Assembly (NCBI GenBank): GCA_002083985.1
Contig: MTER01000135.1
Coordinates: forward strand, 1 to 5,013
Reading direction: 5' to 3'
DNA from: Candidatus Altarchaeales archaeon A3
GTDB taxonomy: Archaea > Altiarchaeota > Altiarchaeia > Altiarchaeales > Altiarchaeaceae
Length of the DNA stretch: 5,013 bases
The position numbers and the translations under genes are program-made. Below, piece by piece: positions 1 to 4,649 of the stretch (position 1 is its first letter; every line of letters starts with the position of its first letter). The notes beneath the pieces were generated by a model. The model ran no database searches and was not told the DNA's origin. It was given only the letters and a program-made list of their open reading frames with translations.

Positions 1-250
1 GATATTTTTCTTTTAATTTTTTTTTCGTAACTTCTTAATAACTTGTAGGAAAATGACAAAACATATGGCCTGTTTTGCACTTTTTGTAGGTGTTTCTTAT
101 AAAATGAGCAGTTAAATAAATTTACCCAAACATATTGAGAAGTTGTCATTTTTGCTATTATAGTGAAATTTTCAACTTTTGATTACTTAAATTTACTCTT
201 ATGTGAAGCCACATAAATCACAATATTCATATCAAAAGATAGTGAATTCA
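1..250. other. AT-rich non-coding segment with inverted repeats
   Basis: No ORF of convincing length or composition is visible on either strand. The segment is T-rich at its left edge. It contains a perfect 7-bp hairpin at 199-216 (TTATGTG, loop AAGC, CACATAA), a 10-bp inverted pair at 50-59 and 143-152 (AAAATGACAA / TTGTCATTTT) and a 12-bp inverted pair at 156-167 and 247-258. It lies just downstream of the minus-strand secreted-protein frame, so the structures could belong to that transcript's 3' end. No function can be assigned. Confidence 0.4.
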
Positions 251-254
251 CTAT
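239..254. repeat. 16-bp perfect palindrome overlapping a stop codon
   Basis: ATAGTGAATTCACTAT reads the same on both strands. It overlaps the terminal TAG (251-253, minus) of the interrupted secreted-protein frame. Its right part also pairs with 156-167 (TATTATAGTGAA) as a 12-bp inverted repeat. It could be a transcript 3'-end structure or a binding site for a dimeric regulator. In AT-rich DNA it may also be chance. Confidence 0.45.
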
Positions 255-625
255 AATAATTTACAAACATCTCCCGCTCCTTTCTTTTCACAGAGTTCTA
301 AGCCATTACTTAAATTTTTCTCTGCAATTATCGGCGAAATCTGGGTTATAAAATGAATGGTATAAGAAGAATCTGTTGCGTTATCGCAAATTTTTTCTGC
401 CAGAATTTCATCATATTTTGCTACTTCTGCTGCAACTCCGTTTATGCAGAATGCATAATCATCTATATCTTTATTATCCTCAAAATAAGCACATACCCGA
501 ATTGCTTTGCCGTAATTTTGCTTTGCATAATTTAAAGCAAGATTCTTTATGCAGACATTTACATCGCTTTGATTTAAATACTGATAGACATTACTTATAT
601 TGAAGGATTTTGTGCCGGCATTTTC
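251..625 (-). pseudogene. C-terminal helical Cys-repeat part of the secreted protein, cut off by an in-frame TAA
   Basis: Directly after the TAA at 626-628 the same frame stays open for 124 codons to a TAG at 251-253. The first ATG, GTG or TTG in this frame is not near its beginning, so it does not look like an independent gene. The translation is protein-like and repetitive. One unit (VCIKNLALNYAK...) starts about residue 24 after the stop, and a second (FCINGVAAEVAK...) starts 35 residues later. They share C2, I3, A7, A11, K12, A18 and C22, and a weaker third unit (FITQISPIIAEK...) follows after 33 residues. Such Cys-bearing helical repeats (C..I.....A..C) resemble TPR/SEL1-like repeats seen in archaeal exported proteins; that comparison is from memory. 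The simplest reading is the C-terminal half of the 626-1048 gene, separated by a nonsense mutation or a sequencing error, for example CAA to TAA in a Glu/Gln-rich linker. Readthrough cannot be excluded. Confidence 0.65.
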
Positions 626-1048
626 TTACTGTTCTTGTTCTTCCAGGATAATTTTTCGTATTTGTCCGAACATAAAATTTAAGGATAGACCTTCAGGGGT
701 CTTTTCACTATTTGATAATATTTCAAATAAAGCAACGGCATCAAAAATATCAATTTGCATGTCTTTATTGATGTCATCTGATATATTTGTAATTTCGCAT
801 TTGTGGGTTATTTGATTGCAGATTCCTATTGTGCAATCTTTAATTGTGCTACAGAATCCTTTATTTGCCTGACATACATGAAGGAAAGAATCACAATATT
901 GATAAGAGGTATCACACTCGTTGTCAATAACACATTCCCAGTCAAGTACGCATGACGGACTCGGGCATGCTGAAACATTATTTATGATGCTTAAAATTAT
1001 ACTTAATGTTATAAATATAAGGAAAACATTTAAAATATTTTTTTTCAT
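626..1048 (-). CDS. secreted Cys-rich protein with dockerin-like calcium loop (probably truncated)
   Basis: This 140-residue protein starts with a typical export signal: basic MKKN, a hydrophobic stretch at about 5-22, then NNVSA before Cys28. VSAC is lipobox-like, so lipid anchoring is possible. Two Cys modules follow: C39-C45-C52-C59 (spacings 5, 6, 6) and C66-C72-C77-C84 (5, 4, 6), of the small disulfide-rich type common in archaeal surface proteins. Residues 92-103 form a calcium loop with Asp92, Asn94, Asp96, Ile99 and Asp103, the D-x-N-x-D...D pattern of one dockerin half. A normal dockerin has two such loops, and no second one is visible. The frame ends in a Glu/Gln-rich stretch at a TAA and then continues open at once, so the product is probably a truncated version of a roughly 265-residue protein. 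No Shine-Dalgarno precedes the ATG, and leaderless expression is likely. Export is well supported; the biological role is unknown. Confidence 0.7.
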   Translation of the reverse strand: MKKNILNVFLIFITLSIILSIINNVSACPSPSCVLDWECVIDNECDTSYQYCDSFLHVCQANKGFCSTIKDCTIGICNQITHKCEITNISDDINKDMQIDIFDAVALFEILSNSEKTPEGLSLNFMFGQIRKIILEEQEQ

Positions 1049-1066
1049 TTTTATTAATTTGCTATC

Positions 1067-1074
1067 TATAAATT
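1067..1074 (-). promoter_or_regulatory. possible TATA box for the secreted-protein gene
   Basis: On the minus strand AATTTATA lies 19-26 bp upstream of the ATG at 1048. That is close to the spacing expected for a leaderless archaeal transcript. No strong BRE is visible and the whole region is AT-rich, so this is tentative. Confidence 0.3.
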
Positions 1075-1137
1075 CTTAAAACATTAAAATTTTTATTTTT
1101 TTTGTGTAATTAGTGTCCATCCATAAAGTATAAAATT

Positions 1138-1161
1138 TTGAAAAAATTTTAACTTTTTCAA
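1138..1161. repeat. 8-bp hairpin in AT-rich spacer
   Basis: TTGAAAAA and TTTTTCAA flank an 8-nt loop. It lies in the 378-bp non-coding stretch 1049-1426 and has no associated gene end. Its significance is uncertain. Confidence 0.3.
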
Positions 1162-1233
1162 GGTAAATTTTTGCGTTTTTGACAAAAATTACGAGTTATA
1201 CTAATTAATTATTTTATGAAAGTTTAATTTATT

Positions 1234-1373
1234 GATGGTGTAAAAATAGGTGACTTTTTTTCGCAATACATAAATTTAAGATTTCTTTTAAATGAAATTT
1301 TTAAAATATTGCTTTTAATTTTTTTCAATTTATAGGAGATGAGCACCAATAATCACCTGTTAATTACGCCATC
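1234..1373. repeat. imperfect inverted repeats bounding ~140 bp (MITE-like or structured RNA)
   Basis: The left arm (1234-1254) begins GATGGTGTAA and ends AGGTGAC. The reverse complement of the right arm (1351-1373) begins GATGGCGTAA and continues to AGGTGATT. Two blocks, GATGG-N-GTAA and GGTGA, match at nearly identical spacing, and weaker AT-rich similarity extends outward on both sides (about 1221 and 1381). No transposase frame lies between the arms, and no clear target-site duplication is seen. This is the main content of the otherwise gene-free interval 1049-1426. It could be a non-autonomous transposon relic or a long stem structure in an RNA. A search for further copies in the genome would separate the two. 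Confidence 0.45.
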
Positions 1374-1426
1374 TAAATTTTAACTAATTACAGAGCATAT
1401 TTTTATTTTTCCACATCTCCTCATTT

Positions 1427-1723
1427 TTATTCCGTCTTGCATTCACATGGATTTCTTTCGCATTTTGGACAGCCATTCCCATACTTATTAATTACGCATT
1501 TTTCAATATCAATCCCGTATAAATTTGCCTCAGAGCACAGCCATGCGAACACATCTGCAAATTCCGCCTCCATTGCTTCGTTTTTATTGTCACTCTTTCT
1601 GATTTCTTCCGCCAGTTCTCCGATTTCTTCTACCAGCCAGATAAATGTCTTTTCCTTTCCTCGCTTTGAATCATTGTCAAAATAAATTTCCTTGATGTGT
1701 TTTTGAAATTCAGAAATTTCCAT
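1427..1723 (-). CDS. MazG-like nucleotide pyrophosphohydrolase with C-terminal Cys cluster
   Basis: This is a 98-residue all-helical protein of the MazG/dUTPase-like (all-alpha NTP pyrophosphatase) family, which hydrolyses NTPs to NMP and pyrophosphate. Two acidic helices supply the Mg-binding residues: EEIGEL at 32-37 (Glu32, Glu33, Glu36) and EFADVFAWL at 54-62 (Glu54, Asp57). These match the family's EExxE...ExxD pattern. The length is about one MazG domain. The C-terminus, CPKCERNPCEC (Cys85, 88, 93, 95), looks like a small metal-binding knuckle outside the catalytic core. The ATG is firm because an in-frame TAA sits immediately before it. The gene lies 76 bp downstream of the agmatinase gene on the same strand, so co-transcription is possible, though no functional link is evident. 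The natural substrate cannot be read from the sequence. Role: likely house-cleaning of non-canonical nucleotides, by family inference. Confidence 0.85.
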   Translation of the reverse strand: MEISEFQKHIKEIYFDNDSKRGKEKTFIWLVEEIGELAEEIRKSDNKNEAMEAEFADVFAWLCSEANLYGIDIEKCVINKYGNGCPKCERNPCECKTE

Positions 1724-1799
1724 TTAAATAAAATTTATTCTTTCAAAAATCAGAATTTATTGCACAAATGACAAAATCACCTCACTATTGTAGGACATC

Positions 1800-2642
1800 T
1801 TAAATAAAATTTAAAATACCCTCTCTAACAATCTTTGCCGCTGCCATTGCTGTTATTCCACTCACATCAATCATCGGATTTACCTCAACGACATCAAAGC
1901 CAACCACATCAAATTTTTTCAGCGAATTTAAAATTTTAAACATATCGTTTGAAGTTATTCCTCCAGGTTCAGGTGTTCCGACACCGGGGGCAAAGGCAGG
2001 ATCAAGCACATCTATATCAATCGTCAGATAAGTCCTTTTGCTTATGTTTAAGTCATCCAGAATTTCTAAAATTTGAGTTGTGTCGTATTTATGAAGCGGG
2101 TAAAAATTTGTCTTTTCTGCAAATTTCAATTCTTCTTCCTCGCCGGACCTTATCCCGAACTGGTATATATTTTCAAAGCCGATTTCACTTCCGATTAAAT
2201 TCATAACGCATGCATGGGAAAATTTTTCAGAATCATATTCTGTTCGTAAATCGGCATGAGCGTCAAAATGTATTACAGCAATATCTTTATAAATTTCTTT
2301 CATTGCATGTGCAATTCCGTAACTTACCGTATGCTCGCCGCCAAGTCCGACTATAAATTTATCATTCTTTAGCAAGTCATTTGTCCGTTTAGAAATTTCA
2401 GAGATAGCATCCTGCGGCTTTGTATGAAATCCGATATTTCCTGCATCAAAAATTTTAATATCTCCTATGTTTCTTTCAAGTGCCATGCTGTAAAATTCCA
2501 GATTATACGAGGCATCTCTTATCGCATTTGGTCCGAATCTTGTTCCTGGCTTAAAACTTGTTGTTGAATCAAACGGCATTCCAAATATACATACATCAGC
2601 ATCTTCTTTTTCCGAATTGGCAAATAAAAATTTATCTCCCAT
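1800..2642 (-). CDS. speB: agmatinase (ureohydrolase family)
   Basis: This 280-residue full-length member of the arginase/agmatinase family carries all the binuclear manganese ligands: His104 in GGEHT, Asp127, His129 and Asp131 in HFDAHADLR, and Asp209 and Asp211 in TIDIDVLDP. The family signature continues through FAPGVGTPEPGG at 217-228, and ExNP is at 253-256. The expected reaction is hydrolysis of agmatine to putrescine and urea in the cytoplasm. In some archaea the relative acts on N1-aminopropylagmatine, giving spermidine directly, and the sequence alone does not decide between these. Related guanidinobutyrase or formiminoglutamase activities are less likely but not excluded. The ATG follows a strong TATA box at a distance giving a leader of only a few bases, and no Shine-Dalgarno is present. 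The gene is transcribed divergently from the sRNA and carB. The mazG-like gene follows 76 bp downstream. Confidence 0.92.
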   Translation of the reverse strand: MGDKFLFANSEKEDADVCIFGMPFDSTTSFKPGTRFGPNAIRDASYNLEFYSMALERNIGDIKIFDAGNIGFHTKPQDAISEISKRTNDLLKNDKFIVGLGGEHTVSYGIAHAMKEIYKDIAVIHFDAHADLRTEYDSEKFSHACVMNLIGSEIGFENIYQFGIRSGEEEELKFAEKTNFYPLHKYDTTQILEILDDLNISKRTYLTIDIDVLDPAFAPGVGTPEPGGITSNDMFKILNSLKKFDVVGFDVVEVNPMIDVSGITAMAAAKIVREGILNFI

Positions 2643-2670
2643 TTTAAATAATATGATAAAATTATGCAGT

Positions 2671-2686
2671 TATTTAAAAATCTTTA
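2671..2686 (-). promoter_or_regulatory. archaeal BRE/TATA promoter of speB
   Basis: On the minus strand CTTAAAGA (BRE-like, purine-rich) is followed by TTTTTAAATA. The TATA-like TTTAAATA (2671-2678) ends 28 bp upstream of the speB ATG, placing the transcript start only a few bases before the start codon. This agrees with the missing Shine-Dalgarno. Confidence 0.6.
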
Positions 2687-2709
2687 AGACACATTTGTAA
2701 AAATTTCAT

Positions 2710-2741
2710 TCTCTAAATTTAATTATCTCTAAATTTAATTA
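2710..2741 (+). repeat. perfect 16-bp tandem repeat, possible sRNA promoter or operator
   Basis: TCTCTAAATTTAATTA occurs twice head to tail (2710-2725 and 2726-2741) with no mismatch or gap. The first copy's TAAATTTAAT core is centred near 2718, about 26 bp before the predicted 5' end of the C/D box sRNA, which is TATA-box spacing. The duplication may therefore create a doubled promoter element or an operator in the speB/carB divergent region. The repeat itself is plain; its function is inferred. Confidence 0.6.
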
Positions 2742-2743
2742 AC

Positions 2744-2833
2744 TTTTCGGATGATGATATTGACCTATTCTGAAATGCCTTACAGACATAATTAAGATAT
2801 ATTTTGTGATGAATAATAGGCGTCTGACGAAAA
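2744..2833 (+). ncRNA. candidate C/D box guide sRNA
   Basis: All four boxes are present in order: C box ATGATGA (2751-2757), D' CTGA (2770-2773), C' GTGATGA (2806-2812) and D CTGA (2824-2827). Both C boxes match RUGAUGA exactly. The guide intervals are 12 nt (C to D') and 11 nt (C' to D), the spacing typical of archaeal methylation guides. Sequence just outside the C and D boxes forms a terminal stem, TTTTCG (2744-2749) with CGAAAA (2828-2833), giving a kink-turn for L7Ae. Such RNAs direct Nop5/fibrillarin 2'-O-methylation of rRNA or tRNA at the base paired to the fifth guide position before D or D'. By that rule the targets would contain AAUAGGUCAAUA (methyl on the first G) and ACGCCUAUUAU (methyl on the second C of GCC). 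The 32-nt D'-C' spacer is longer than usual. No target was verified. Confidence 0.68.
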
Positions 2834-2840
2834 TTTAAAT
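2834..2840 (+). promoter_or_regulatory. TATA box of carB
   Basis: TTTAAAT is preceded by the purine-rich CGAAAA and lies 43 bp upstream of the carB ATG. Transcription would start around 2860-2865, leaving a short leader that holds the AGGAAG ribosome-binding site. The box abuts the 3' end of the candidate sRNA, so the two units could also be linked on one transcript. Confidence 0.45.
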
Positions 2841-2868
2841 CTCATTTATTGAAAAAATTTAAAATTAC

Positions 2869-2874
2869 AGGAAG
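2869..2874 (+). promoter_or_regulatory. ribosome-binding site of carB
   Basis: AGGAAG ends 9 bp before the ATG at 2884, an acceptable Shine-Dalgarno spacing. It supports that start over the ATG at 2876, which is out of frame. Confidence 0.5.
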
Positions 2875-2883
2875 AATGGAAAA

Positions 2884-4287
2884 ATGGAAAAGCCAAAAAA
2901 TGTATTAATCATTGGTTCTGGGCCAATAGTGATCGGGCAGGCAGCGGAATTTGATTACAGTGGAACACAGGCATGCCTGACATTAAAAGAAGAAGGTATC
3001 AAAGTAATACTTATTAATCCGAATCCTGCCACAATAATGACAGATACTGATATTGCCGACAGGGTTTATATTGAGCCGCTGACAGTTGAAATTTTGGAGA
3101 ATATTATTGAAAGAGAAAAGATAGATGGGATTTTGCCCACAATGGGCGGTCAGACAGGGTTAAATATGGCTATGGGATTGCAGGATGCGGGAATTCTGGA
3201 CAAGTACAATGTAAAAATTTTAGGGACACCTGTTGAAGCAATCAGAAACGGGGAAGACAGAGAAAGATTTGCTAATTTAATGAAAAAAATTGGCGAAAAG
3301 ATTCCCGCAAGTAAGGCGGTCTTGTCTGTTGAAGAGGCAAAAAATTTTGCAGAAGAAATTTCCTATCCTGTTATTGTAAGGCCAGGATTTACGCTCGGCG
3401 GAACAGGAGGAGGAATTGCGCATAATGAGGAAGAACTTGAAGAAATTGCCAAAAAAGGACTTTACCATAGTTTAAATCATCAGGTTTTGATAGAAAAGAG
3501 CATATATGGATGGTACGAATATGAATATGAAGTTGTCAGGGATAATAAAGATAACTGCGTTATTATTTGTAGTATGGAAAATATAGATCCTGTCGGAATT
3601 CATACGGGTGAAAGCATTGTCGTTGTACCTACGCAGACATTAACAGATAATGATAACAGAGTCCTTAAAGAAGCATCCGTAAAAATAGTAAGGGCATTGG
3701 ATGTCAGAGGGGGATGTAATGTTCAGTTCGGAGTAAATCCCGAAACGATGGAACATATTGTTATTGAGGTAAATCCGAGAATGTCAAGGTCATCAGCATT
3801 GGCTTCAAAGGCAAGCGGTTATCCCATTGCAAGGGTTGCAACAAAGATTGCAATAGGGAAAAATTTAGATGAAATTCCGAACGCAATCACAAAGAAAACA
3901 ATGGCATTCTTTGAGCCGGCGCTTGATTATGTTGTTGTGAAAATTCCGAGATGGCCGTTTGATAAATTCAGAACTGCGGATAAACGCATCGGAACGCAGA
4001 TGAAAAGCACAGGAGAGGTTATGGCCATTGGCAGAAATTTTGAAGAGGCATTCCAGAAGGCAATAAGAGGTCTGGATATAAAAAAATACGGACTTGAAAA
4101 TATAAGCGGCAATGTTGATGAAATACGAAAAAATTTAATTAATCCGACAGATGACCGGATGTTTTATATTTATAGTGCTTTTGAATTTATGAGTGTTGAT
4201 GAAATTTGTGAATTGACAAAGATAAGTAAATTTTTTATTGAAAAGATGAAGCATATTTGGGAGTTGGAAAAGGAAGGCGAAAAGTAA
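2884..4287 (+). CDS. carB: carbamoyl-phosphate synthase large subunit, N-terminal half
   Basis: This 467-residue protein equals the N-terminal (carboxyphosphate) half of the usual roughly 1,070-residue CarB. It begins with the hallmark [18 protein letters not shown] (10-27). The ATP-grasp core is complete: [13 protein letters not shown] (165-177), [10 protein letters not shown] (238-247), Gln281 in NVQF, and Glu295/Asn297/Arg299 in [18 protein letters not shown]. Residues 400-467 correspond to the start of the oligomerisation domain, ending at [17 protein letters not shown]. The enzyme activates bicarbonate with ATP and, with the C-terminal half and the glutaminase CarA, makes carbamoyl phosphate for pyrimidines and arginine. 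The end falls where split archaeal CarB1 proteins stop (about 480 residues in Methanocaldococcus), so this is a natural split rather than a truncation. The partner half is not in this window; an integrase lies downstream instead. Confidence 0.95.
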   Translation: MEKPKNVLIIGSGPIVIGQAAEFDYSGTQACLTLKEEGIKVILINPNPATIMTDTDIADRVYIEPLTVEILENIIEREKIDGILPTMGGQTGLNMAMGLQDAGILDKYNVKILGTPVEAIRNGEDRERFANLMKKIGEKIPASKAVLSVEEAKNFAEEISYPVIVRPGFTLGGTGGGIAHNEEELEEIAKKGLYHSLNHQVLIEKSIYGWYEYEYEVVRDNKDNCVIICSMENIDPVGIHTGESIVVVPTQTLTDNDNRVLKEASVKIVRALDVRGGCNVQFGVNPETMEHIVIEVNPRMSRSSALASKASGYPIARVATKIAIGKNLDEIPNAITKKTMAFFEPALDYVVVKIPRWPFDKFRTADKRIGTQMKSTGEVMAIGRNFEEAFQKAIRGLDIKKYGLENISGNVDEIRKNLINPTDDRMFYIYSAFEFMSVDEICELTKISKFFIEKMKHIWELEKEGEK

Positions 4288-4319
4288 ATTTATTTTGTAT
4301 TTGTATTCATATTTATTTA
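4288..4319 (+). terminator. T-rich 3' end of carB
   Basis: Immediately after the carB TAA the plus strand is T-rich (TTTATTTTGTATTTG and onward) without a hairpin, as in archaeal oligo-T terminators. The T-runs are only 3-4 long, so the call is weak. Confidence 0.3.
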
Positions 4320-4354
4320 CAAAGTTTAGAAATTTTTATTTATATTTTGTGAAA

Positions 4355-4477
4355 ATGAACTCACAATCCTTAGGAATCAAATGTGGGACATGTGGAGAAT
4401 ACTCGTGCGGTCTTTCCATCGTTAATAAAAAGCCATACATAGGCACTTCTAAAACTTATAGAGAGTATGTACAGTGA
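4355..4477 (+). CDS. possible small ORF with CxxC motif
   Basis: A 40-codon ORF starts at an ATG and carries KCGTCGEYSC (residues 9-18), so Cys10, Cys13 and Cys18 could form a small metal-binding knuckle. The frame is open further upstream to an ATG at 4295, but that extension is Tyr/Phe-rich and looks like translated spacer DNA. No Shine-Dalgarno is visible. Only the last 40 codons have protein-like composition and a GC content above the flanks. I do not recognise it. It may be a genuine microprotein, a gene remnant or chance. Confidence 0.25.
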   Translation: MNSQSLGIKCGTCGEYSCGLSIVNKKPYIGTSKTYREYVQ

Positions 4478-4481
4478 TGCC

Positions 4482-4600
4482 ATTTCAAAAATGAAGTTTT
4501 TGAAATCTCCGAGCAACAGCGAGATGATTTTAAAACGCTCAAAGCATTTTGAAAGATTAAAAATCCTGTAGATTTTTGGTATTTCAAATTTATTTGAAAT
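4482..4600. repeat. cluster of three perfect hairpins sharing ATTTCAAA arms
   Basis: Hairpin 1 (4482-4506) has 10-bp arms ATTTCAAAAA/TTTTTGAAAT with a 5-nt loop. Hairpin 2 (4559-4577) has 7-bp arms AAAAATC/GATTTTT. Hairpin 3 (4581-4600) has 9-bp arms ATTTCAAAT/ATTTGAAAT with a 2-nt loop. Hairpins 1 and 3 use the same arm, are followed by similar bases (TTTGAAATCTCCGA and TTTGAAATCCCGA) and start 99 bp apart, like REP-type repeats. The cluster fills the gene-free interval 4288-4639 just before the integrase. It could be regulatory, a recombination site or a dispersed repeat. None of these is shown by the sequence. Confidence 0.55.
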
Positions 4601-4629
4601 CCCGAATGAAATAATGTGAAATGTAAAAA

Positions 4630-4634
4630 GTGAT
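4630..4634 (+). promoter_or_regulatory. Shine-Dalgarno pointing to a start at 4640
   Basis: GTGAT lies 5 bp before the ATG at 4640 (MINIEKIG, then TAG). It is too far (15 bp) from the TTG at 4650 that opens the integrase frame. This argues that translation originally began at 4640 and that the N-terminus is now frameshifted. Confidence 0.4.
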
Positions 4635-4649
4635 AAAAAATGATTAATA

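Noticed and set aside
28..145. Second inverted pair TAACTTCTTAA (28-38) / TTGAGAAGTTG (135-145)
   Set aside because: It is imperfect (9 of 11) and topologically conflicts with the perfect 50-59/143-152 pair. It is expected by chance in AT-rich DNA.
626..628. Recoding of the stop as selenocysteine or pyrrolysine
   Set aside because: The codon is TAA. Known recoding uses UGA or UAG.
353..815. Overlapping plus-strand ORFs opposite the secreted-protein gene
   Set aside because: Their translations are rich in Cys, Phe, Ile and Tyr without a domain, and the minus strand holds a coherent protein with a signal peptide, Cys modules and repeats.
1338..1382. 14-codon ORF (MSTNNHLLITPSKF) preceded by AGGAG
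   Set aside because: The Shine-Dalgarno-like AGGAG abuts or overlaps the start codon. The ORF is tiny and lies across the right arm of the inverted repeat.
1437..2206. Plus-strand ORFs over mazG and speB
   Set aside because: They are shadows of well-supported minus-strand genes and have no recognisable features.
3277..4112. Minus-strand ORFs inside carB
   Set aside because: They lie opposite a highly conserved enzyme gene, and their compositions are typical of antisense shadows.
4491..4571. 26-codon ORF within the hairpin cluster (MKFLKSPSNS...)
   Set aside because: It is too short and formed largely from hairpin arms, with no ribosome-binding site.
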